From: Flavobacterium sp. MedPE-SWcel | GTDB lineage: Bacteria; Bacteroidota; Bacteroidia; Flavobacteriales; Flavobacteriaceae | Length of the DNA: 64,000 bases | NCBI GenBank assembly: GCA_001874325.1 | Contig: MPCW01000004.1 | Location: forward strand, 62,001 to 126,000 | Direction: 5' to 3' | Part shown: one piece after another, positions 1-8,521 of the stretch | Numbering within the stretch: the first letter of the stretch is position 1 | How the letters are laid out: each line of letters opens with the position of its first letter | Made by a program: the position numbers and the translations under genes | The notes under the pieces: generated by a model | Seen by the model: the letters and a program-made list of their open reading frames with translations, nothing else | Databases searched by the model: none | What the model was told of the DNA's origin: nothing

Positions 1-10
1 TTTTTGCACC

Positions 11-1051
11 ATGAAAGATTTTATCATTGTAGGGGCAGGTTTGGCAGGTTTAGCTTTTGCAGAAACTTGTTTTTTGAATAATAAGTCATTCGTTATTATT
101 AATGATGATTCTCATAACTCTAGTCGTGTTGCCGCAGGTATTTATAACCCTGTAATATTAAAGCGCTTTAGTTTACCGGTTAATGCTGCAAAACATATGG
201 AGTTTATTACTCCTTTTTATAGTAATATAGAAGATAGACTTGGAGTGAAATTTATGAATGATATTCCTGTATGTCGAAAATTTGCTTCTATAGAAGAACA
301 AAATAATTGGTTTGAGGCTGCTGATAAGCCTTCATTAACTCCATTTTTAGATATCAGTATTAAACGAACTACTTATTCATCATTGCCATCTCCTTATGGG
401 TTTGGTAGAGTTTTTAATACTGGATATATTGATACAGGTATATTTATAAGTGCTTATCGTAATGCTTTAGATAGTGATGGGGTTCTTGTCAAGGAATCAT
501 TTGATTATGATATGCTTAAACTTGAAGACGATTTTGTGAGTTATAAAGATACTTCGGCAAATCATATCGTTTTTGCAGAGGGTTTTGGTATTCACTCTAA
601 TCCATACTTTAGTTATTTACCTCTTGATGGAACTAAGGGTGAAGTGTTAACTATTAAGGCTCCTGATTTAAAACTTGATGTTGCTGTAAATGCTAGTATT
701 TTTATTTTGCCAGTTGGTAATGATCTTTATAAAGTAGGGGCTACTTATGAATGGTACGATAAAACTCAAACACCTACAGAAGAGGGTAAAAAAGAGCTGA
801 CAGATAAGCTTGATGCTTTAATTACTTGTGAATATGAAATTGTAGAGCATTTGGCAGGTGTTAGACCTACTGTTAAAGACAGAAAGGCTCTAATAGGCAC
901 ACATCATGAATACTCAAGGTTGCATTTGCTGAATGGTTTGGGGACAAGAGGGGTTATGCTGGGACCGCCAATGGCTGCCGAATTATTCGAATCTATTGAG
1001 AGCGGTAAGATTATACCTAGAGAAATAAACCTTAATAGATTTAAAATCTAA
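11..1051 (+). CDS. FAD-dependent oxidoreductase (DAO family)
   Basis: A 346-residue flavoprotein of the D-amino-acid oxidase/glycine oxidase fold. Residues 8-13 (GAGLAG) form the start of the dinucleotide-binding Rossmann motif. The C-terminal part carries the typical RPTVKDRKALIG and NGLGTRGVMLGP segments that contact the flavin in this family. No signal peptide is visible, so it is probably cytosolic. The ATG follows TTTTTGCACC, resembling the end of a TAnnTTTG promoter placed only five bases from the start, so the transcript may be nearly leaderless. The substrate cannot be read from sequence; this is a class-level call. Confidence 0.82.
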   Translation: MKDFIIVGAGLAGLAFAETCFLNNKSFVIINDDSHNSSRVAAGIYNPVILKRFSLPVNAAKHMEFITPFYSNIEDRLGVKFMNDIPVCRKFASIEEQNNWFEAADKPSLTPFLDISIKRTTYSSLPSPYGFGRVFNTGYIDTGIFISAYRNALDSDGVLVKESFDYDMLKLEDDFVSYKDTSANHIVFAEGFGIHSNPYFSYLPLDGTKGEVLTIKAPDLKLDVAVNASIFILPVGNDLYKVGATYEWYDKTQTPTEEGKKELTDKLDALITCEYEIVEHLAGVRPTVKDRKALIGTHHEYSRLHLLNGLGTRGVMLGPPMAAELFESIESGKIIPREINLNRFKI

Positions 1052-1178
1052 ACTTTGTTTCTTTATTGATAGAGTTTAAACAGGTTCCTGTTAAAATACT
1101 ATATAGTTCCAATCCTTTTTTTAACATTTGCAAAAGAATTTGGTATTTCTGAATTCACGATATAAATAAGACATAATA

Positions 1179-3086
1179 ATGCTGAATATACATAATTTAT
1201 CAGTTTCTTTTGGAGGAACTTATCTTTTTGAAGAAGTTACTTTTCGTTTAGGAGCAGGAGATAGAGTGGGACTTGTAGGTAAGAATGGAGCAGGAAAATC
1301 TACTATGCTTAAAATTTTATCTCGAGAGTTAGAACCTGATTCAGGAGTAATAGCTACCGAAAAAGAGGTTAGTATTGGTTTTTTGAAGCAAGATATTGAC
1401 TTTATACAAGGAAGAACAATACTTGAAGAAGCATATCAAGCTTTTGTAGAGATAAAGGAAGTAGAGGGTAAGATAGAGAAGATAAACGAACAACTTGCTA
1501 CTAGAACGGATTATGAAAGTGATGATTATTCTAAGTTAATAGAGGATCTGAGTGATTATACACATCGTTATGAAATCTTAGGAGGTTATAATTATGTAGG
1601 TGATACAGAGAAGATACTTTTAGGGCTTGGTTTTAAACGTGAAGATTTTGATAAGCTTACGGATACTTTTTCTGGAGGGTGGCGTATGCGTATAGAGCTT
1701 GCTAAGCTATTATTACAATATAATGATATATTACTATTGGATGAGCCTACCAATCACTTAGATATAGAGAGTATTATTTGGTTAGAGCAATTTCTTAGAA
1801 ATTACCCGGGGGTAGTAATAATTGTTTCTCACGATAAAATGTTCTTAGATAACGTTACAAATCGTACAATAGAAATATCATTAGGTAAAATATACGATTT
1901 TAATAAGTCATATTCTAAATACCTTGTATTACGTGAAGAGTTGCGTGAGAAACAGCTTGCGACTCAAAAGAATCAAGGTAAAAAAATTGAACAGACTGAA
2001 AAGCTTATAGAAAAATTTAGAGCAAAAGCATCTAAAGCATCTATGGCGCAGTCGCTTATTAAAAAGTTAGATAAGGTAGAGCGAATAGAGGTAGATGAAG
2101 ATGATAACTCAGTAATGAATATATCTTTCCCTGTTTCGGTAACGCCTGGGCGTGTTGTAGTAGAGGCTGAGGATGTTACTAAAAAGTATGGAGAGAAAAC
2201 TATTTTAAAAGATATTGATTTATTAGTAGAGCGTGGTAGTAAAATAGCTTTTGTAGGGCAAAATGGTCAAGGTAAGTCTACTTTGATAAAGGCAATTACT
2301 AAAGATATTGATTATACAGGTACTATTAAATTAGGACATAATGTACAGTTAGGATATTTTGCTCAAAATCAAGCAGAGTATTTAGATGGCGAAATAACGT
2401 TGTTAGAAACAATGGAGAATGCTGCCACGGATACTAATCGTAGTAAAGTACGTGATATGCTTGGTGCTTTTCTTTTTAGAGGGGATGATGTAGAGAAGAA
2501 GGTAAAGGTGCTGTCAGGAGGGGAGAGAAACCGTCTTGCTTTGTGTAAGTTGCTTTTACAGCCTATAAATGTGCTTGTAATGGATGAGCCTACCAATCAC
2601 TTAGATATAAAGTCTAAGAATGTTTTAAAGGCGGCTTTACAACAATTTGAGGGTACCTTATTACTAGTATCGCACGATAGAGATTTCCTTCAAGGAATGT
2701 CTAACATTGTATATGAGTTTAAAGATCAGAAGATCAAAGAATATCTTGGAGATATTAATTTCTACTTAGAGCAGCGTAATTTAGAGAATATGCGTGAGGT
2801 AGAAAAAAGAGATGTAGTTAAAGAAGCAAAACCAAAAGAGAATAAACAAGCATCATATCAAGATCAAAAGAAAAATAAGGCATTACAAAATAAGTTATCT
2901 AAAATTGAGAGTCAAATACAGCAGCTAGAAAAAGATATAAAAAAAGACGATCAGCGTTTAGAAAAGGAATATGAGAAGTTGATGGCTGACGCTACTTTTT
3001 TTGAGGGCTATCAAGACAAAAAGAAAAAGCTAGATACGTTGATGGAAAATTGGGAGTTAGTGCATGAAGAAATAGAAAATGTATAA
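1179..3086 (+). CDS. ABC-F family ATP-binding protein
   Basis: A 635-residue soluble protein with two ABC ATPase domains and no membrane segment, the ABC-F arrangement of translation factors acting at the ribosome. Walker A motifs lie at residues 34-42 (GKNGAGKST) and 360-368 (GQNGQGKST), with signatures SGGWRMR and SGGERNR and two DEPTNHLD Walker B motifs. A charged linker (EKLIEKFRAKASKAS) joins the domains and a lysine/glutamate-rich coiled coil closes the C terminus, as in Uup/ABCF3-like members. Probably monocistronic, ended by the strong palindromic terminator just downstream. The exact subfamily, housekeeping or antibiotic-protecting, is not certain. Confidence 0.9.
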   Translation: MLNIHNLSVSFGGTYLFEEVTFRLGAGDRVGLVGKNGAGKSTMLKILSRELEPDSGVIATEKEVSIGFLKQDIDFIQGRTILEEAYQAFVEIKEVEGKIEKINEQLATRTDYESDDYSKLIEDLSDYTHRYEILGGYNYVGDTEKILLGLGFKREDFDKLTDTFSGGWRMRIELAKLLLQYNDILLLDEPTNHLDIESIIWLEQFLRNYPGVVIIVSHDKMFLDNVTNRTIEISLGKIYDFNKSYSKYLVLREELREKQLATQKNQGKKIEQTEKLIEKFRAKASKASMAQSLIKKLDKVERIEVDEDDNSVMNISFPVSVTPGRVVVEAEDVTKKYGEKTILKDIDLLVERGSKIAFVGQNGQGKSTLIKAITKDIDYTGTIKLGHNVQLGYFAQNQAEYLDGEITLLETMENAATDTNRSKVRDMLGAFLFRGDDVEKKVKVLSGGERNRLALCKLLLQPINVLVMDEPTNHLDIKSKNVLKAALQQFEGTLLLVSHDRDFLQGMSNIVYEFKDQKIKEYLGDINFYLEQRNLENMREVEKRDVVKEAKPKENKQASYQDQKKNKALQNKLSKIESQIQQLEKDIKKDDQRLEKEYEKLMADATFFEGYQDKKKKLDTLMENWELVHEEIENV

Positions 3087-3102
3087 ACTTTGAATAATAT
3101 AT

Positions 3103-3144
3103 TAAAACAAGAGCCTCACTTTATAAAGTGAGGCTCTTGTTTTA
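3103..3144. terminator. Bidirectional terminator
   Basis: A perfect 42-base palindrome with arms TAAAACAAGAGCCTCACTTT and their complement. It has A-rich and T-rich ends, so it can stop transcription of the ABC-F gene on the plus strand and of the small lipoprotein gene on the minus strand. It overlaps the stop codon of the latter. Confidence 0.85.
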
Positions 3145-3285
3145 ATTAGAATTACGTTCTGGTTTTACAGGTGCAGAAGGGTTCTCTACAGGTGGTTTAT
3201 GGCTAGGTATTGTGTCTTTTTTGCATTTACAGGAAACACAGAACATAAATGACGTTACTATTGATAATAAAATAAGCTTTCTCAT
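3142..3285 (-). CDS. Small predicted lipoprotein
   Basis: A 47-residue open frame starting MRKLILLSIVTSFMFCVSC, a signal peptide with a lipobox-like end (CVSC at 16-19). The mature part is short and proline/lysine rich (KCKKDTIPSHKPPVENP). It is therefore probably a tiny lipoprotein anchored in an envelope membrane. The stop codon lies inside the terminator palindrome shared with the ABC-F gene. It lies downstream of the FemAB-like gene on the same strand, with 20 bases between, and may be cotranscribed with it. Function unknown. Confidence 0.6.
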   Translation of the reverse strand: MRKLILLSIVTSFMFCVSCKCKKDTIPSHKPPVENPSAPVKPERNSN

Positions 3286-3305
3286 ATCGTATAGTTTTAT
3301 AAATT

Positions 3306-4451
3306 TTATTCTTTAAAAGGGTTACGCGTTTTCCATGTTACTTTTGGATCAAAATAAGTAAATAACTTACTTATAAACAGATTTATAATAGGATTAGTAT
3401 GTTTTATTATACCATAAACATCTTCTGCCTTTGCTCCAACACTACTTTTTATTTCCATTGCTGATCGTGAAAATATTACATGATTATATTGCTTTTTAAT
3501 GGCATAAGCAACCATGTCATATAACATATTTAGATACAGCATTTTTTCTTTTTGTATAGACTCATCATATCCTAAAAAATAAGTGTCCATATCGCTATTG
3601 TTCTTAATGAGTGTATTAAATCCAATAAGTTTATCATCAATAAAGTAGCCATAAAACAAGAAATTATCTTTTAATTCTCGTTTCATAGTTTCAAAATGAT
3701 TTTTAGGCAAGAAAAAAGAATTGAATTCAGCTCTATTGGCTACAGTACAATATAGCTCATTTATTCGTTCTTCGGCTATTCGAATTTCATCAGCAGTAAG
3801 TTTCTTTTTAGTAATACCTATAGCTTTTTTGCGCGCACGTTTATATTGTGAACGATACTTTTTACTAAGATCAATGAGGTAATCATCTATGCTATTCCAA
3901 CTTCCTTGAATATCGAATATCATGTTGGGCTGAGTACTGAATTTAAAATAATGTTTAAACCCAGCAGCAGAAAAATCAGGAAATTCGGTATTGTTAAAGT
4001 CTTTAATGGTCAAAAGGTTTATTTTAATCCCTTTGCTATTATACTGTTTTTCTACTTCATGTAACGCTTCTCGCATTAATTGTAATGCTTCTGTTTCGGT
4101 AATATTTTCAGAAAGCAGATAAGCGTTTTGGCCTGTTAAAGTATTGTTTCCAATAAAAAGAATGTGAGATGTAAATTTCTTGAAAAGATATTCTCTAACA
4201 CAAAACTGACTTCCTTTATCTTTAAAAGTAGTTACGGTAGCTAAATCAATAAATTGAATAATTGCTATGCCTTCTAATACATCATTTTTAAAAATCCCTA
4301 CAAAATGACATTTCATGTTTTTAGGAGCAGCTTTTTCTAATACGGTTAAGCCTTCTCGCGATAAGAATATATTTTTTGCAGCAATAGTACCCCACTCAGA
4401 AGGAAATTCTGAAACGGAAGTATAGAGTTTATAAGAAAGATGTTGTGTCAA
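3306..4451 (-). CDS. GNAT/FemAB-like acyltransferase
   Basis: A 381-residue cytosolic protein resembling the FemAB-like (peptidogalycan biosynthesis/recognition) branch of the GNAT fold. It has an N-terminal half of mixed alpha/beta character, a basic helix rich in Lys/Arg around residues 195-215 (KKYRSQYKRARKKAIG), then a typical GNAT core near FYGYFIDDKLIGFNTLI. Substrate unknown. It lies downstream of the DUF1761 gene, separated by a terminator, so it probably has its own promoter. The fold assignment is moderate; a specific function cannot be given. Confidence 0.6.
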   Translation of the reverse strand: MTQHLSYKLYTSVSEFPSEWGTIAAKNIFLSREGLTVLEKAAPKNMKCHFVGIFKNDVLEGIAIIQFIDLATVTTFKDKGSQFCVREYLFKKFTSHILFIGNNTLTGQNAYLLSENITETEALQLMREALHEVEKQYNSKGIKINLLTIKDFNNTEFPDFSAAGFKHYFKFSTQPNMIFDIQGSWNSIDDYLIDLSKKYRSQYKRARKKAIGITKKKLTADEIRIAEERINELYCTVANRAEFNSFFLPKNHFETMKRELKDNFLFYGYFIDDKLIGFNTLIKNNSDMDTYFLGYDESIQKEKMLYLNMLYDMVAYAIKKQYNHVIFSRSAMEIKSSVGAKAEDVYGIIKHTNPIINLFISKLFTYFDPKVTWKTRNPFKE

Positions 4452-4486
4452 AATAAATAAAATAAAAAATCTCCCGAAGGAGATTT
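4450..4486 (-). terminator. Rho-independent terminator of the DUF1761 gene
   Basis: Stem AAATCTCC/GGAGATTT (4467-4474 with 4479-4486) around a four-base loop. On the minus strand it is followed by a T-rich run. It sits directly after the minus-strand DUF1761 gene and before the FemAB-like gene. Confidence 0.75.
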
Positions 4487-4509
4487 AGCAATTAAGATTG
4501 TAAATATAG

Positions 4510-4992
4510 TTATTCCCAAGCACAAATAATACCGCCCATAATCATGAAGCATACTATCCAGTACCCGCTGTTTATAAAAATGTATCTCCAGCTTTTTCTT
4601 TCAAAAAGAGCATTAGTACCCACAACAGGTAGTGCCATAAAAAGTCCCATCATAAAGCCATGAGTCATACCATGAGTAAAAGTTCTATGTACATGTCCGT
4701 AATCAGCCATAAAAGCCTCATATGAAGGTTTAGCGGTTGTAATATCTCCATCGATTAATCCAAATGGACCAAACTGATGTACTACAGCGAACTGTAAAAC
4801 AAAAGCTATCATTAGTGCAAAGAATATAGACATACCAAATATCTTCATCATGTTAGAATTCTTTGCTTTTTCTTGAGTCATGCCAGTTTCATTCATCCAC
4901 ATAGTACCAAACACTTTTGGGTTATACCACACGGCACCTATTACCATAGTTGATAATGCAGCGACAAGAATTGCTAAAAAATTAAGTTCCAT
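4510..4992 (-). CDS. DUF1761 family membrane protein
   Basis: A 160-residue integral membrane protein with about four hydrophobic segments. The N terminus (NFLAILVAALSTMVIGAVWYNP) followed by FGTMWMNETGMT matches the DUF1761 family. Its role is unknown. The ATG at 4990-4992 is supported by a consensus -7 element upstream, and a hairpin terminator lies 24 bases after the stop, so it looks like a single-gene unit. The family call is fairly firm. Confidence 0.8.
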   Translation of the reverse strand: MELNFLAILVAALSTMVIGAVWYNPKVFGTMWMNETGMTQEKAKNSNMMKIFGMSIFFALMIAFVLQFAVVHQFGPFGLIDGDITTAKPSYEAFMADYGHVHRTFTHGMTHGFMMGLFMALPVVGTNALFERKSWRYIFINSGYWIVCFMIMGGIICAWE

Positions 4993-5019
4993 AATGTTGT
5001 TTGTTTAAGGTTGTTCTAA

Positions 5020-5027
5020 CAAATTTA
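5020..5027 (-). promoter_or_regulatory. Promoter -7 element for the DUF1761 gene
   Basis: TAAATTTG on the minus strand, an exact match to the Bacteroidota TAnnTTTG element, 27 bases upstream of the ATG. No clear -33 TTG is seen. Confidence 0.6.
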
Positions 5028-5062
5028 TATTATAATTATAAATAATTGTTGAATATTTATAA

Positions 5063-5398
5063 TTATTTGCCTTGTAAGTGTTTAATGAAATTCCAGCGAA
5101 ATCTATTATTTAAATACTCTAAGTTACTTTCATGAGTATAAGCTTCTTTTTCAAAACTGATGGCTCGATAAGCTTTTTTGCGATTCTTATATTTTATTAA
5201 TAGTATAAGAAATTCAACTATATACCAAATATAAAAGGGGAGTAGTAATAATTCTGCTTGTTGTTGCAGGTGTATTTTTTCATGATTAATGAGTATCTTA
5301 TTTTCCTTGAATTTATTGCCGCGCAATATTATAAAAGGGAACAATGCGACAGCGGCGTAACCTTTAGGTATTAAATATTTAGATGTAATTATAATCAT
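5063..5398 (-). CDS. Unknown membrane protein with HExxH-type motif
   Basis: A 111-residue protein with an N-terminal hydrophobic stretch (YAAVALFPFIILRG), then NHEKIHLQQQ at about residues 38-47, and a second hydrophobic segment (LLLLPFYIWYIVEFLILLI). HEKIH fits the HExxH zinc-metallopeptidase signature. The size and layout resemble a minimal M48/M56-like membrane peptidase core, and the later EKEAY could hold a third ligand. Activity is inferred from the motif only. It is divergent from the DUF5522 gene, with 28 bases between the start codons. Confidence 0.55.
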   Translation of the reverse strand: MIIITSKYLIPKGYAAVALFPFIILRGNKFKENKILINHEKIHLQQQAELLLLPFYIWYIVEFLILLIKYKNRKKAYRAISFEKEAYTHESNLEYLNNRFRWNFIKHLQGK

Positions 5399-5413
5399 TC
5401 GATGTAAAGTTCA

Positions 5414-5421
5414 TAAATTTG
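5414..5421 (+). promoter_or_regulatory. Promoter -7 element, nearly leaderless
   Basis: TAAATTTG, exact consensus, only five bases before the ATG of the DUF5522 gene. Transcription should therefore start at or within a base or two of the start codon. Confidence 0.6.
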
Positions 5422-5426
5422 CGCAC

Positions 5427-5600
5427 ATGTATAGCCAAAATTCTGATAAATTAATTAAAGGAGAAGATTATTACCTTACTCCAGAGGGGTATAAGGTTTT
5501 TACCGAAGCATATCATTTAAAGCGTGGCTATTGCTGCAAGAGCGGTTGTCGTCATTGCCCGTACGGATATGATAAAAAAACAGGAGAATTTAAAAAGTAA
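5427..5600 (+). CDS. DUF5522-like cysteine-rich small protein
   Basis: A 57-residue protein (MYSQNSDKLIKGEDYYLT at the N terminus) with a compact cysteine cluster YCCKSGCRHCPYGYDKKT near the C terminus. This matches the DUF5522 family. It also resembles the CC-x-x-x-C-x-x-C motif of oxidoreductase-like N-terminal domains, suggesting a small zinc or iron-sulfur site. The start is supported by a -7 promoter element immediately upstream. It precedes the urocanate hydratase gene by 62 bases, so the two may be cotranscribed. Function unknown. Confidence 0.75.
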   Translation: MYSQNSDKLIKGEDYYLTPEGYKVFTEAYHLKRGYCCKSGCRHCPYGYDKKTGEFKK

Positions 5601-5662
5601 ACAATTACAATAATAGCTTAAAGGGCTAGTGATTGAAAAATTTGATAAACAACAACAAGAAT

Positions 5663-7651
5663 ATGACATTTCAAGAACAGATACAAGAGGGAATACCATC
5701 GGTTTTACCACAACCACAAGCGTATGACCCAGCTATAAATCATGCACCAAAAAGAAAAGAAATACTAACTGCAGAGGAGAAGAAATTAGCATTGCGTAAT
5801 GCACTGCGTTATTTTGAACCAAAAGATCATGCAGAGCTAATAAAAGAGTTTTCGGATGAGTTAGAAAAGTATGGTCGTATTTATATGTATCGTTTACGCC
5901 CAGATTATGAAATGTATGCTCGCCCTATTTCAGAATATCCAGGGAAATCAGAGCAAGCTAAAGCTATAATGTTAATGATACAGAATAATTTAGATTATGC
6001 TGTAGCACAACACCCACATGAGTTAATAACTTATGGTGGTAATGGGGCAGTGTTTCAAAACTGGGCACAGTACAGACTTACTATGAAATATCTTAGTGAG
6101 ATGACTGATGAGCAGACATTAACAATGTATTCTGGTCACCCTATGGGGCTATTTCCATCGCACCCAGAAGCACCCAGAGTAGTTGTTACTAACGGTATGA
6201 TGATCCCTAACTATTCTCAGCCAGATGACTGGGAAAAGTTTAATGCACTAGGGGTAACGCAATACGGGCAAATGACAGCAGGTAGCTATATGTATATAGG
6301 CCCTCAAGGTATTGTGCATGGTACTACAATTACAGTACTTAATGGTGGTAGAAAAATATCTAAAAACGGAGAAGGGCTAGAGGGTAAAGTATTTGTTACT
6401 TCTGGACTTGGAGGTATGAGTGGTGCGCAACCTAAAGCAGGTAATATAGCAGGTTGTATTACTGTTTGTGCAGAGGTGAACCCTAAAGCAGTACATACAC
6501 GTCATTCGCAAGGGTGGGTAGACGAAGTTGTTACTGATACAGATGCACTTGTAGAAAGAGTTAGAAAAGCAAAGGCAGATAAAGAAGTAGTATCTATAGC
6601 TTATCAAGGAAATATTGTAGATGTTTGGGAAAAGTTTGATACAGAAGATATTTATATCGATTTAGGTAGTGATCAATCATCATTACATAACCCATGGGCA
6701 GGAGGATATTATCCTGTAGGTATATCGTTTGAAGAAGCAAACGATATGATGGCAAACAACCCTCAGTTGTTTAAAGAAAAAGTACAAGAAACATTACGTA
6801 GACATGCAGCAGCAGTAAATAACCATACAGCAAAAGGAACTTACTTTTTCGATTATGGTAATGCATTCTTGTTAGAAGCATCACGTGCAGGTGCTGATAT
6901 AATGGCTGAAAACGGTATTGATTTTAAATACCCGAGTTATGTTCAGGATATTATGGGGCCTATGTGTTTCGATTATGGTTTCGGACCATTCCGTTGGGTA
7001 TGTGCTTCGGGTAAACCAGAAGATTTAGCAAAAACGGATGCTATAGCATCTGGAGTTTTAGAAGAAATGGCTAAAACAGCACCAAATGAAATCAAGCAGC
7101 AAATGCAAGATAATATCAAATGGATACAAGGTGCGCAAGAAAATAAATTAGTAGTAGGTTCTCAAGCACGTATATTATATGCGGATGCTGAAGGACGAAT
7201 TAATATAGCAAGAGCATTTAACGAAGCAATTGCAAAAGGAGAAATAGGAACTGTAGTACTAGGTAGAGATCACCATGATGTGAGTGGTACTGATTCTCCT
7301 TATAGAGAAACATCAAATATATATGATGGTTCTCGTTTTACAGCAGACATGGCAATACACAATGTTATTGGAGATAGCTTTAGAGGAGCTACTTGGGTAA
7401 GCATCCACAATGGTGGTGGTGTAGGCTGGGGAGAAGTTATGAATGGAGGATTTGGTATGGTTCTTGATGGTTCTGAAGGAGCGTCAAAACGTTTAGAATC
7501 AATGCTTTTCTGGGATGTTAATAATGGTATCTCACGAAGAAGTTGGGCAAGAAACGACGAAGCTGTTTTTGCTATAAAACGTGCTATGGAAAGCCAGCCA
7601 TTATTAAAGGTTACATTACCGAATAATGTAGATGATGCATTATTGAGCTAA
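5663..7651 (+). CDS. hutU: Urocanate hydratase (long form)
   Basis: Urocanase converts urocanate to imidazolonepropionate, the second step of histidine degradation, in the cytosol. At 662 residues it is the long form usual in Bacteroidota, against about 555 in proteobacteria. Recognisable segments are ITYGGNGAVFQNWAQY, the NAD-site region TSGLGGMSGAQPKA, and the C-terminal GRDHHDVSGTDSPYRET and HNGGGVGWGEVMNGG. An in-frame TTG lies 30 bases upstream; the ATG at 5663 (MTFQEQIQEG) is preferred because family members start there. No other hut gene is adjacent. Confidence 0.95.
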   Translation: MTFQEQIQEGIPSVLPQPQAYDPAINHAPKRKEILTAEEKKLALRNALRYFEPKDHAELIKEFSDELEKYGRIYMYRLRPDYEMYARPISEYPGKSEQAKAIMLMIQNNLDYAVAQHPHELITYGGNGAVFQNWAQYRLTMKYLSEMTDEQTLTMYSGHPMGLFPSHPEAPRVVVTNGMMIPNYSQPDDWEKFNALGVTQYGQMTAGSYMYIGPQGIVHGTTITVLNGGRKISKNGEGLEGKVFVTSGLGGMSGAQPKAGNIAGCITVCAEVNPKAVHTRHSQGWVDEVVTDTDALVERVRKAKADKEVVSIAYQGNIVDVWEKFDTEDIYIDLGSDQSSLHNPWAGGYYPVGISFEEANDMMANNPQLFKEKVQETLRRHAAAVNNHTAKGTYFFDYGNAFLLEASRAGADIMAENGIDFKYPSYVQDIMGPMCFDYGFGPFRWVCASGKPEDLAKTDAIASGVLEEMAKTAPNEIKQQMQDNIKWIQGAQENKLVVGSQARILYADAEGRINIARAFNEAIAKGEIGTVVLGRDHHDVSGTDSPYRETSNIYDGSRFTADMAIHNVIGDSFRGATWVSIHNGGGVGWGEVMNGGFGMVLDGSEGASKRLESMLFWDVNNGISRRSWARNDEAVFAIKRAMESQPLLKVTLPNNVDDALLS

Positions 7652-7715
7652 AAACGGTTTAAAGTTGGTTCTGATAGATTGATGCTGTTTTGTTGAAATG
7701 AAAAAATGTTATGCT

Positions 7716-8246
7716 ATGAAAACAATAAAATTGCTATCACTACTATTAATTACCGCTTTTGCGGTTTCCTGTAGTTCCGTTCGTGTAGCTTCAGATTATG
7801 ATGAAGCTGTTGATTTTAATCAATATAAAACCTATGCTTTTTTTAAAGAAGGTATAGATAAAGCCGAAATATCAGACCTCGATAAAAAACGTATACTACG
7901 TGCTATAGATGCCGAGATGCAAAAGAAGGGTTTTACAAAAAGTAAAAACCCAGACATGCTAATTAGTATTTTTACACATGCTAACGAAAAGGTTGATGTA
8001 AACAATTGGGGCTACAACTATGGCTGGGGTTATAACCCTTGGATGTGGGGAATGAATCGTACTACGGTAACTACATCTACAGAGGGTACATTGTATATAG
8101 ACTTAATAGATGCTAGAAAAAAAGAACTGATATGGCAAGGAACAGGTACAGGAGTATTAACTCTAAATAGAGAGAAGAAACAACAGCGTATTAACGAGTT
8201 TGTTTCTAAAATTATTACTGAGTTCCCGCCAGTGAAGAAAAAATAG
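7716..8246 (+). CDS. DUF4136 family lipoprotein
   Basis: A predicted lipoprotein of 176 residues: MKTIKLLSLLLITAFAVSC is a signal peptide ending in a lipobox, so the mature protein starts at Cys19. The body matches DUF4136 (FNQYKTYAFFKEG early, a tyrosine/glycine/tryptophan-rich loop YGWGYNPWMWG, and a final strand region). An alternative ATG 18 bases upstream would add MKKCYA; the shorter form gives a more standard signal peptide. It follows hutU by 64 bases and may share its transcript. Function unknown, envelope-located. Confidence 0.82.
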   Translation: MKTIKLLSLLLITAFAVSCSSVRVASDYDEAVDFNQYKTYAFFKEGIDKAEISDLDKKRILRAIDAEMQKKGFTKSKNPDMLISIFTHANEKVDVNNWGYNYGWGYNPWMWGMNRTTVTTSTEGTLYIDLIDARKKELIWQGTGTGVLTLNREKKQQRINEFVSKIITEFPPVKKK

Positions 8247-8352
8247 TTAAAAAATAAAACTTTAAGAGTTTTAGAATACTAAAAAAAGTAAGTAATGAGT
8301 TTGTAATTATAGGTTTTAATATTGATCTATATTTATTTTTTGTTTACTTCCT

Positions 8353-8386
8353 AAAAAGCCATAGTAACTTGCTGTGGCTTTTTTGT
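8353..8386 (+). terminator. Rho-independent terminator
   Basis: Stem AAAAAGCCATAG (8353-8364) with CTGTGGCTTTTT (8372-8383), one G-T wobble, loop of seven, ending in a T run. It follows the DUF4136 gene by about 100 bases and likely ends the hutU transcript. Confidence 0.75.
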
Positions 8387-8521
8387 GTTTAAAGAATACT
8401 GATTTTGAATATTTTGTAATTTATAGTTTATCTCAATTAAAATAAAAATATAATTGTTATTAGATATTTACAAATCCTGATAAATTCGTAATTTTACAGT
8501 ATAACAACAATGCTAGGAATT

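Noticed and set aside
1075-1096. Imperfect palindrome around AACAGGTTCCTGTT between the first two genes
   Set aside because: Short stem, no T run of note and no second copy nearby; it could be a weak terminator or chance.
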